From: Branchiostoma floridae
Lineage: Eukaryota > Chordata > Leptocardii > Amphioxiformes > Branchiostomatidae
Length of the DNA stretch: 64,000 bases
Assembly (NCBI RefSeq): GCF_000003815.2
Contig: NC_049993.1
Location: 9,445,458 to 9,509,457 of the forward strand
Direction of reading: 5' to 3'
In this document: positions 35,701 to 48,300 of the stretch, one piece after another
How positions within the stretch are numbered: position 1 is the first letter of the stretch
Layout: each line of letters starts with the position of its first letter
Notes under the pieces: model-generated
Database searches by the model: none
Seen by the model: only the letters and a program-made list of their open reading frames with translations
What the model was told of the DNA's origin: nothing
Translations under genes and position numbers: made by a program

Positions 35701-38700
35701 CCTCCAGCTCTGTCAGCATGATGATAGAGCAGGACTTCCATTCCCAAACCATCTTCCAGAAGTCAGTCACTGTGTTGGGTAGGGGGCCTTGGGTGGCGAT
35801 ATAGGCATCCTTCTCTCTGTACCCCTGCAACAAGAGGCCAAACCAAGATTAAAGATTACGCTGTAAAGCAGCGGTCAAACCATTGAGTTGGGTTGTCCTG
35901 GAAACCTGACAGATTCGATGATCAATAATTTCATACGGATCTTCTTTCTTAAACTTCGGAGGTTTCTTCTATCTCCACTTTCAGTGTGGTTAGAAATATC
36001 AAGAGAAATAGCTTCAGGATTCAAGACTTGATGCGTATACCGGTATGGACAATTTCACAACACAGAGTGGACTTTCATTGTAAGATAGCTCCCATCCACA
36101 TACAAAATGCCCTTACATGACATTGTACTTCTGGTCATATTAAGAATGATACATGTAACATTTACTTACATCGACAAAGGCTGCATTGATGTAGTCTGAG
36201 TTCTTCATACCCACTGTGGGGGTGATGTACACTCTGGATGTGTCATCTGAAAGGGAAAAAAATTAACATTCCTAAGGGTCTTTCTGACAATATAAAGTAA
36301 TTCTATTGGATTTTAATCATACATCGTAATGAAGGCTAAGAATAGAGAGCGCATATTGGGAAAGTAAAACTCATGTGATATGTCATTTTTCTCAAGGCCT
36401 GCACATGTACATGTATCAGCAAACAGCATTTGGGACACTTTTCTCTGACTTAACCCCACTTGCAGTAGTTCATCAAATGAACTGCACTGAATAATGCCAT
36501 CCAGAGGTGTTTGATAATGTGCAAGAAAGTATACAAGAGAATGGAACACTCCAAAAATGACTGACATGTACAAAACTTACATGGCAGGATCTGCAGAACC
36601 CTGTTTTTCTTGATGTTGTCTGGAAGGTTGCCAGATCTCATGTTGTGTTTCTCTATGGGGATTTGGGTCAGTTTCTGGAACAAACAAACACTCAGAGATT
36701 ATACAATGAAAAAAATATACAGGTCTGAAGCAATAAACTTTAAACAACAAAATTACAAAAAATGTACATACATGAATGTAAGCATCATGCAGACAGAAGT
36801 TACATTTATCACCCTGATTTGGTTAATATCCTTGAATTCCACTTTTGCAGTTCTTTCAACAAGTTTTGTTTCAAAAGGCCAGAGTTTATCAAAAAAAGTC
36901 TTGAAAGAAAACTTGTATAGTCACCTATGCAGATCTTACACAAGATAACAGGTACTCAAGCAACTGCATAGATTTTGAAAACAGTCAAACATTTCAGGCA
37001 CATGTAGCATCCAAACATCTGTCCATGTCCAAAATCCACATCAAGGTTGTCTCCAGGATCCATCCATCCGTCCTGGGATGGAAATTTGCTTGTTGGGACG
37101 AACAAAAATTCACACCATCTGTCCCCAACATCTGAACTTCAGTACATAACATTGATGAAATTGTGTTTTCATATGCTTAAAATGACAGATTTAACAAGGA
37201 AAATTAACAACAGAGGCTCCCAAACAATGAGAGAGAGATGAAGGTTAGACATCCAAGTAATCAGATATGCCAGAATCATATCCAGTTGCTTAAATAATTG
37301 CTATTTGGCGTGTAATGAGAGGGACCAAAAAAAAAATCAAAGCTGGAGACAGCCCTGGTCAAAATCTCTCATTTGCCTTACCTTGAACTCTGCCTCCATG
37401 CCCGTGTCCTGTGAGTTCGGCAGCCTGGCTGCCAGTTGCTGTAGATGTCTGCGGAGGTTCGTCACCTCGATCTCTGTATCACCGTACAGGAAATGTTCCA
37501 GTAGAGCTTGGTAGATAAACACATACTGGCCCTGGAACATAAAAACAAGGAACAACAGGGTCACATAAGGGACATGTGTGAGACACCTCGATCTCTGTAT
37601 CACCGTACAGGAAATGTTCCAGCAGTGCTTGGTAGATAAACACATACTGGCCCTGGAACATACCAAACAACACAACAGGGTCACATAAGGGACATGTGTG
37701 AGACACCTCGATCTCTGTATCACCGTACAGGAAATGTTCCAGTAGAGCTTGGTAGATAAACACATACTGGCCCTGGAACATAAAAACAAGGAACAACAGG
37801 GTCACATGAGGGACATGTGTGAGACACCTCGATCTCTGTATCATCGTACAGGAAATGTTCCAGTAGAGCTTGGTAGATAAACACATACTGGCCCTGGAAC
37901 ATAGCAAACAGCACAACAGGGTCACATAAGGGACATGTGTGAGACACCTCGATCTCTGTATCACCGTACAGGAAATGTTCCAGCAGTGCTTGGTAGATAA
38001 ACACATACTGGCCCTGGAACATACCAAACAACACAACAGGGTCACATAAGGGACATGTGTGAGACACCTCGATCTCTGTATCACCGTACAGGAAATGTTC
38101 CAGTAGAGCTTGGTAGATAAACACATACTGGCCCTGGAACATAAAAACAAGGAACAACAGGGTCACATGAGGGACATGTGTGAGACACCTCGATCTCTGT
38201 ATCACCGTACAGGAAATGTTCCAGTAGAGCTTGGTAGATAAACACATACTGGCCCTGGAACATAGCAAACAGCACAACAATGTCACATGATGTCATTTAC
38301 ATATCAAGACTGTACAAAACTGTACAAAATCTTACAGCTATTGTTCAGGTCTTACACTGCTTAATCACTCAATCTTCTCCAGAAAAAAAATCTTACAGTG
38401 TGATGACTTTCCAGTAGAGAGTTTACAACTGTGTATAAAGAGTCAGAGATGAACAATGATGGTAGAAACTTACCTCCGTCTGGACCATCATGCACCTGCT
38501 CTGTCGGATCTGTCCGACAAACCCAAACACGTCCACCCGCTGTTCCGCCGCGATCATATCAAACATGGCGTCAATCACGATGAACGTTCCTGTCCGTCCC
38601 ACACCCGCACTGCAGTGATGTTAAACATGCAATCAGTTTGGCGATACATGACTGTACTTGTTCAACTTCAATTGGATTATCCTACTATTAACTCTATGTA

Positions 38701-39333
38701 GGATTCAGTACATAATACAATATTATCATATAGCCAGGCGCCGCGGACCAATCAGAAGGCCCCGTTCCACGTTGGTTATGACGCCGTAACACGTAGATTC
38801 AGGCCAGGCAGGTGGGTATTGCTCCCCTGATTGGTCAGAATGAATCGACACCGGCACCGGTGTCGATTTGCATCGACACCGGCACCAGTCAGCAGAAAGG
38901 AATGCTTTGTACAGTGTGCAGTCCATGTTAGAGTTAATCCAAACATTATTACTGTTCACATTCCTTCAAATTTATTGAATATGTACAACTATAACTTAGG
39001 ATTGAATAGCAACACACTTGTCCCAGCAGAAGGGAATTTGTCATTATGTCATAAACCACCTCGTTCGCTACGCTCACTCGGTGGTTTATTCGGTGGTTAT
39101 CGCACCTGACCAGGGATTATCTCACCATATACACCTCGGGCCGGGGCATTAACCCTTTATTATATATCAGCCATACTGTGTATAAAAGACACAATGGGAC
39201 AATAATAAAGCAAAAAGCTTCGTCTCAGGACCAAAAGATTATATTGGCATAGTCCTGTGCATACACACGCTACCCAAAACATAACCTTCTCGGCGAAGGT
39301 AAGAATATTTGAAAAGACACACAATGACACACA

Positions 39334-39364
<31 letters not shown>

Positions 39365-42300
39365 CTGCAGTGCACCACTATAGGTCCTGAGTCGGCAGGG
39401 TTGGCTGCCTTCACCCTCCTCACAAACTTCATCATTCCCAGCGGACTCTTGGGCACCCCGAAGTCTGGCCAGGTGGTGAAGTGGAAGTGGAGAAGGGTAC
39501 GGGACTCCTCACCCTGCAAGCAGTACAAAAGAGTTATTAGTATTGTAACAGACTGTTGGAATCGACTAAACATCAACTCTCATAATGCTAACAGCTTCCA
39601 TAAAATTGCCACATGAAAAACTTTCTTATAGTTATAGAGGCCTTCCAAAGGTTGTCTATAACACCTAAATATTCGAGGTGTATAATTAGAAACTGTACTA
39701 ACCGATGCTGCATTGGTACATCTTTTTAAATGACTTTAAATTCATGTAGTTTTTGTCATGTGATGGTATTATGGCATTATGAGCGTCGATGTTACAACTG
39801 TCTATCAAAACTAGTAGCAGCTTGGCACACAGTTGTGCTTAAATTTCTACCAAGGGGTTGTTAAAGGTGGGCTGGGCCATTGGAATGTCTTAGTGACTTT
39901 CCACAAGATGGTATTAGCTGAGCAACTGTACAGCAAGTCAGTAACCAAATATTGAGTCGTTTAACCCTTCTTTTCATAATTGAAATAGGATGCAAGGTTT
40001 AAACGTTTGATTTCAAGGGCAACAAAACACATAAAACGTTAAAGAATCTGTGAAATTTGTTGCGTAATCTCTCAAATCTTTGCTCGCCAACCACTGGAGG
40101 AAAGGGAGTGTTTGGCAGAATTATGGATGTCTAGACTAATAAGAAGAATCTAAATGCCAATGCACAGTCATAGGAGACACTTAAATGTACATTTTTGTAT
40201 TAATGATAAGAGAGTTGTTTTTTTTATTCTCCTGTCAATTTGACAGATGAGGAGGCAGACAGGCATTTGCTTGTTTGCCTGACCTGCACATGACTTTTTA
40301 TGGTGAAGGAGGGGTGTGCAAGTCCTTTTCCACCCTCTCGTCTATTGGAGCACTAAGTCTCACAGGGGCAACTGTATGCAACGTGTGAGGTGGCTCCAGC
40401 AGATGCAGCTTTGTTGTTCGGAGTATCCGTCTCCTAGGAGGACTTCCGAACAAGGATGTAAGGGGTTCCTCCTACCCCCGACTCGTGTCATGGCGGGTGC
40501 ATCATGCCCGAACATGCCCATAAGGCCTGTCTCTGCCACAAAGGCCTGCCACTGCCACTAATAATTAGAGAGTACTGAATAATATTACTACAAGGTACTG
40601 AAGCATGGACATTGGACTGCTTTCCTTCTACAATGTGTCATAAAACTATGACAGCAGACAGAAAAGTGTGGAGAACAATGGTGGCCCGCCTCAGCGAAGA
40701 CTGATATGCCATGAGGATGAGTGAGTGAGTGAGTGAGAAAACTATGACAAAGAACCTACATGTACCTTCCAAAGAGTAAGAGTCCTGATGACGTAATCCA
40801 CTAGTGTGGAAGTCTCCTCACTCCGTACTGTGATGTCACCGTACTGCTGGGACCCTGTGTCTGGCCAGTACTGGCTGCACTTCACCTGAGAACAGATAGG
40901 GGGAGATACCTCATCAGTATCTGCATATTATATCAATAAAGAAAACAAGGACGTACAATGTTTACTACACAGCCTTACATCAATTTTTTTTTCAAATCTT
41001 AAATCTGTTAACAGAGTATGAAATACAGGAAGTCTGTTTTGAAGTTCATCACTTGGATGTCAGATCAGATATCTTATTAGTTATATCCCTTGCCAGAGGT
41101 AGATGCAAAAAAAGGCTACGGTCAGTCATGTAACCGAACATACTACTGGAAATACAGAAATGTTCGCTGTGGTTTTATGTTCACGGTTGTCGTGGTGACC
41201 ACTTCACCGCAAAATTGAAACCACCGCGCATATTTTTCCATTATATTATGAGACTGAAGTCAATGGCGCTACTACAAACTTAAATCCACTACGAACACTG
41301 CATTTTCCCACTTCCGCAACAGTTAATCCCCGCGAACTTGAATGCATTTACAGTACTTTTTTTCCTAAGCCGCAGTACATTTTGTTTTGATGAGAAGAAA
41401 ATTCATCAGGTACTATCCCCACCTTGTTCTTCTCCTTGACATTGGTTACCATGACGATAGTTGCAGTGTTCTGCTCCCAAACCATCCTCCAGAAGTCACT
41501 CAGAGTTTCCTCCTTGGGTCCTGGGGAAACAAACATGGCTTTACACGTAGACTTCAATGTTTTTTAACTTTTAAGTGATAAAAATCTGGTTCATTTGGCG
41601 AGACTATTATATTCCTAGCAACTGTCCTTTGGTCCTCATCCTGTATCTTTAGCACAGGAGCCATGTCCTGAAAAAAAAACGATTTTGTTGCACCTATTTT
41701 ACAGAAAGGGTTTGATCTAATTTTTGTGGTAGAGGAGCCTTTGCTCCATCACCTAGCATGATTTTTATGCTTAAATTGTGTTACACATGTATATCACTTT
41801 TTTGCGAAACATAAAGTTAGAATACTTATAATATAATTCTGCACAGGTGGAAAAATGCAGTTTTAACATTTCTAAGCCTCTTTTGGGACTTGGCACTGCT
41901 TTATTTTGTACAATCAATGAGGTTAAAATTAACCTCCTTGGTATAATTTTACAGACCACTGAAATTTTCCATCACATTCTATTCTGCCCACCTTGCGCTG
42001 CGATGAACTTCTTGCTGTGCTTGTAGCCATCCACGTAGTTAGCGTTGATGTAGTCAGAACATGCCACTCCAGGGATGGAGGTCAGATGCACACGGGAGTG
42101 GTCATCTGAGACATGGAAACAAAAGAACTGACGGTCAAGCACCAATTTGAGAGTAATCGGTTCCTAGCTTCACAACCAAAGTAGTGAAAGCTACAGCTGT
42201 AGTTAGATTAAAGAAAATGTCCAAAATCATTTTTCAAACTGAGTTAGATATTTTTTAGTACTTTTACATGCATAGAATAAAAATAACATAATGATTGTTT

Positions 42301-45300
42301 TTATATTCCTCTTATTGCAATCCTTAACCTAACATGTACACTATAGATCATTCTCATGATTGTTTAAGGTAGCAGGTAGCTCTTGTTGCTATGTTGTTGT
42401 TTTTTTGCTAGCTTTTGCTAAATACTTTTTTATTCAGTGAAGAAGTGAGTTTTGCTGCTCCTTACAATGATGATGTTGGGTAAGGATTTGGGTTAGGGTA
42501 AGAGTTAAGGTTAGCTCTAGTCATGCTACAATTGGCCAAGATTTTTAGGTGGCAGGTAGTTTTGTCATACTATAAAGAAGTGAGCCTTACACATGATGAT
42601 GTTGGGTAAGGGTTAGGGTAAGAGTTAGGGTTTGCTCTAGTCGTGCTATACCATGATTTTTATGTGGCAGAGAGATTTTCTTATCTGTATACTGTAAAGA
42701 AGTGGGTTTCGTGCTCCTTACACATGATGATGTTGGGTAAGGGTTAGGGTAAGAGTTAGGGTTTGCTCTAGTTGTGCTATACCATGATTTTTATGTGGCA
42801 GACAAATTTTCTTATATGTATACTGAAAAGAAGTGGGTTTTGCTGCTCCTTACACATGATGATGTTGGGTAAGGGTTAGGGTAAGAGTTCATCATCATCA
42901 TGAAGAGTTAGGGTTTGCTCTAGTCGTGCTATACCATGATTTTTATGTGGCAGAGAGATTTATACTGTAAAGAAGTGGGTTTCGTGCTCCTTACACATGA
43001 TGATGTTGACGAATCTGTTCTTCTTGCTGTTCTCTGGTAGGAGGAAGGCCTCGTATGAGGCGGAGGGTTCCTGTGGCAGGGCGTCGTACTCCTCACGGAA
43101 CAGCTGGTCATCGTTGGCATGGCGACGGTTGAACTCCTTCTCCAGTCTCTCCATGGGGATGGGAGGGTAGTACGCTGGGGGGAGGGGGGCATGTCAGGGT
43201 GGCTCAACAATCAGAAAATATCACCAGTAATATACAAAAAGTGATAGCAATGTACAAAGAATTCTTTTGACATGAAATGCATACCCTACAATATTATAAC
43301 TTTTACTGTACAGTTTGCTAAGATCACAAAGACAACAGAAAATGACTATTATAGAGATAAAAATTGCCTTTCATCCAGAAAGAATAGCATTACTTTTGAC
43401 ATATATTTGACCTTCCCTTTTCCTCCCTTTTGACTCTATTTTCATGTTGATACTTCAGTTTAGGATTGTTCATCAAAATCTCAGAATCAATAAATTAGCT
43501 TCTTACACAAGAGACACACGGAGATGCAGTTTGGCCTACCGGGGAAAAGTTTAATGCTTTGTTCACTTTTCCGGATACACAGGCAGAAACGAGATCAACA
43601 ACAGAGTAGATAATAAGAAAAACACAGTTACACTCAGATATATAGAAAGTGCGATGTGGAGCACATAAACGACTCTGGTTACATCATTTGATTTGAGAAT
43701 AAGTGTAAGAAGCTAAAACTACGCAAAAATATAAGAAATGTGGCTAAAACTAATGATTAACCTACAAATCTAACTTAATTATCAAAATGGTGGTGAGGAG
43801 GGTGGTGGTGGGTTGAGAGAACGACAGAGCGGACTACCGAAGAGTGCTGCCCGCGGTCTCGTCCTGAGCGGGAATGAGCGTGGGGGACGCCAGGCCTGTA
43901 CCATGTGCTCGCCTGGCACCCCGGGGAGGGACGGAGCTTGTAGCCAGGCCAATTAACAAAAATGACCCGTAGACATTTTTCCACAATTAGATTGCTGTGG
44001 GCTAAGGGAAAATCATAATGTGTTGCAAGAACTTGCCCGACTGTTTCTAGCGTGTCGCCTGACAGTTGAAGCCTTCAAAGATGCCCACGTTCGGGTCCTA
44101 TCACGCATTTTATAGCGTTTGGACCCCACTTCGAGGCTGGAACCACTGGGAGTGTTTTCAAATTACAGTAACGATCAAAAAACTTACGACTAGTGCACAT
44201 GCGCCACGAGGAATCGTGGGTAACTGGTGACCTTTGAAAATGGAGGCTACTTGGGGGTGGTCAGATCAGTAGTCTGACTGACAACCCAGAGGGTGCAGGA
44301 GGCAATCATATTGGGTTTCTAGTAGTTCCTTACCAGCACCCCTATGGAGAGGCATCTCCTCGTCCCTCCCACCGCTCTTCCTGAAGGAGTTTCTGAGGCC
44401 ACTCCGCTTCTTGGACCTCCTGACATGAGGCAGGCCGTTGCCTGCTGCCTTGTTGTTCAGCCTCCTCCTACAACAGAGATGGTGAAGAAACATTATCATC
44501 TGCATCAATATGCTTTAGATTTGCCAAAAAGCAGTTACTCAAGCAACTGGATATGATTTTGGAAGAATATAGGCCCATCCAAGTGTAAGGGGGAGATCAA
44601 GCCTTACTCAGTTACTGTCCAGTCTTATGCTTTTTGTTCCAAAATCATATCCATATTTTTTGAGTAACTGCTTTTTGGCATATCTTATTACCTGGATGTC
44701 TACCGTCAATGCTTCAGATTGTCTTTTGTTCATTTTGCATAAACAGTCACCTTATGTTGTAACACACCAGTTTTAGAATGTCAGAACAAGAAGCATAAGA
44801 CTGGACTGAAATGTTTAATCTTCTCACACTTGGATGGGCCTCTACTCTATTTGGGAAGCGTGCTTTTATACCTGCTTCAGGCACCTCCTGCGTTACATTT
44901 TCTTTCCAATTTCTACAAATAGGCATATAATTTGGTGTGCTGAACATTGACAGGTAGGTACTTATTTTCATCCATCCATCCATCTAAATCTCACCTGATG
45001 AGGATGATGAGGACAGTGAGGATGATGAGGACCACCACAGCCGAGCAGAGGATGATGAGGATCAGCATCCAGTTGGTACCAGGCAAAGGGGCGGTCATGA
45101 TGGGCAGGGAGTAACTACTACTGCTGTACAGGGGCTGGGGAAGAAGGGGAAAATTGTTAATTGTGTAGTGTCTTTGACATCAATCAGAGGCAAGGGAAAC
45201 ATCATCATAGACTGCTGTTGTAAATGTAATCCTACGTAAACATAATCTGGTACTTGACAACAGGAGGAAAAAGCCTAAAGTATGCAGAGGTTGTGAGTTA

Positions 45301-48300
45301 AGTTTGTCTCAAACTTTGATGTTTCTAACTTTTCATTCTCAATCTGTTCTATCTTACCATGGCCCCATCCTGAGGTTGACTGCCGTAAGCCCTGTGTATG
45401 ATGGTGTATCTTGTGCCAGGTTTGAGGGGAGAGTTGGTGTACACGCCCTCATAGATGTCATCTACAGACAGGTCACGCTTCCTTCTGCCGGCACCGACAC
45501 TTCCACCGCAAGACGTCTTCCTCCCATCACCCAGGAAAATGTCTTCCTCAAAGTCTTCCCTGTAAAGCAAGTAAACCTTAATACAAGGAACCTACAATCC
45601 AAACTGATGAAATGAAGCTACAAAAATGCATTTTATAGAGCTCTTGAGGATATCATCTATCTGTGTAAACATTAACTTTCATTACATACAACTACTGGAT
45701 AAAGCAGCAGAGTAAACACTCTAAAGGATGAGGCAATTCAAATAGCAACCACTTTCTTCAGTAACAAACTCAATGAAAGTTAATGAAAGTTAGTAAAGGT
45801 AAATTAAAAGTAATATAATAGTCATACCCTGATTTTCAAAACAAAAATCCAATCTCACCTTCGGAAAGCCAGGGCCACATAGGCAGTCAGATTGTTGCCT
45901 GATGTAGCTTCCTGTTGAGACACCACCTTGAGCTGGTCTGCAGGTGGAAGTGTCTGTAGTGACATTTCCTCTGTCATCTCCAGCACAAGCACCTGCTGAC
46001 ACCTGGGCAGAAAGGATTGTGAATCAATCAATGCATAAATAAATAGATGAATGAATGTGTATTGATGAATGAACATATGTGAATGACTGAATGTGTGAAT
46101 TTATAAGTGAACAAATTAATAAATGGAACATAAAATTCAATAAACAGACAAATTATATTTTCTTACACTTACCTGGACCAGGTACATGATAGGTATAATG
46201 GTAGGTACATGTATAGTGGTAGGTAAATATTGAAGCATTCTTGTTACTTGCAGCTATTCTATGGATAGAATAGATGGTTCTGAGTCTGTGTGTGACTTGC
46301 ATTTTCTTCATGCATGTGAGTGTACAAGCACACAACATTCTGAGCCTGGGAGATGACAAAAAACTCTCAAATTGGATGGAGAAATTCCCTTGAATTCTGC
46401 TGATAGCACAAGTCTTTCCCATGTAGTACTTACTCCACAGGTCCTGTCCTCTCCGACACCTGAGAGAGGGTGATGGGATAGCCGTCATGTTTGATGACCT
46501 CAGCCACCTGCGGCATCGCTGGAGGGGCGGGCATTCTGGGCTCTGTGGGGGGACATAGATACACACTATGAGATTTGCTTGTACTATGCAGCGTTTACAA
46601 TAAACCCCTTGGGAAATACACAAAGAACGACTGTTGTGTAGTTCAGTGGTAAGCAGCCCTGCGGTAAGTGTTTGATTCCGCCTGTTTTGCTCAAAGGATA
46701 TGTATGCTACCGGAAAGGGTTCCAGTCCTTAGAACGGGACATAAAGCCATGGTCCACTGTTCATTATGTTTGTCAAAAAGAGCTAGCGGAATATCCCAAT
46801 GAACCTGTAAAAACTGCACATTGCATCTGTCTTTTCTGTCATGACCAGTAAAAGAACAACTCTAACTTCATTCAGTGAGCTTAACTTGATCGTTATCACT
46901 TTCACTTTCAATTTCATCCCACAGAGGTGACATGCTTGCTGCTCATGTTACTTGTTATAATGAACCTGCAGGAAAACTTGGACTGCAGATGCCAAAAGAA
47001 GAGTTGGTCACCCATACACTGATACAACCCAAGAATTAATACCTAGCCAGCATCTAATAGCTGTAGTGCAAAGTAGGACCAGTCTGTACATTGAAACCTG
47101 GACTTGGCAACAACTTTAGAAAATTGGTTATTGAGGACACAGTAGACTAACAGTAACTGTTAGTCTGTTACATGTACTATGTGAAAATGGACGAGCATTT
47201 TAGTATGGCTTGTGACTGGAGTCTGGAGGTGGTCATTTGCACCAGGTGCCAACCAGGTTTGTTTGTATTGTCCTGAGGAAGATTACAGACGGTCAACAAA
47301 GTCTCAGCAGGGTATCAACTCTTTATTTTAGATCTATTGACCAGAATAAATTTAAATTAGTACTTACTCCCAGGCGGAACCTCACACATATTGGTGCTGG
47401 GTGTGTAGTTGCTGAACTCCCCCATCCCAGCATAGGTGGATGCCGTCATGTTGAACCTGTACCTGGAGTTTGGAGTCAGGTACTTCATGGGGAACGTTCC
47501 CATTCTCACAAACGGGTTGAAATGGTCCTGGCTGTACTCCACGGCTTGGGCGCCAGGGGGCGCATCTATCCAAATGGCAGTCAGGTGCACCTGTGATACA
47601 TGTAGGAGAAAAATGGCATAGATGAATGATAAATTCATAAAAGTTATGTTGTATATATTAAGATTTTTTAAAGACTAAAACTAACTTAATTCAGCCAGTT
47701 TTACAGCATGGTATAACAGGCTGCAACGTTGTTGTATGTATATGTGTATGTTTGTGTTTATTTGTTTGAATAAACCATTGACTGATAAATCTAAAACATT
47801 AACAAAATCCTGCAGTATCAAAATTGATCAATACATGTATGATTATGTTATTATTTTGTATTATTGTCACAAATGACCCTATAGAGTATATGCTGAGTAT
47901 ACTACAACCACAGTAAGTATCCAAAGAGCTGTATGCCACTCTTTTGATCTTGTTGGCATCCATCTGTCTCAGAAGACAATGGTAAGCAGACCAGACAGTT
48001 ATTACTGGCCGTTTGCCTGGCCTGCACATGACTTTTTAAGGTGAAGGAGGGATGTGCACGTCCTTCTCCACCCTCTCGTCTACTGGCACACTAAGTCTCA
48101 CAGGGAAAAAAAATTGCATGACACTTGTAAGATGGCCCCAGCAATTTGAAACCACAGTCAATCGACTCAAAATCCCTAAATACCCAGTATTTGAATATGA
48201 CGGATAAAGGGTACCCCACAGATAAAGGTGAACTAGCGTTTAGATGTTTGTAAGGGATGTACTGACGGTGTATTTGATGATGGTGCCATTTGGAGTCTCT

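Noticed and set aside
37479-38286. Long minus-strand open frames of 188-223 aa
   Set aside because: They are read-through of tandem array B, partly in the wrong frame for the phosphatase.
42480-42920. Interstitial telomere
   Set aside because: TTAGGG words occur only once or twice per 131-bp unit; there is no continuous telomeric run.
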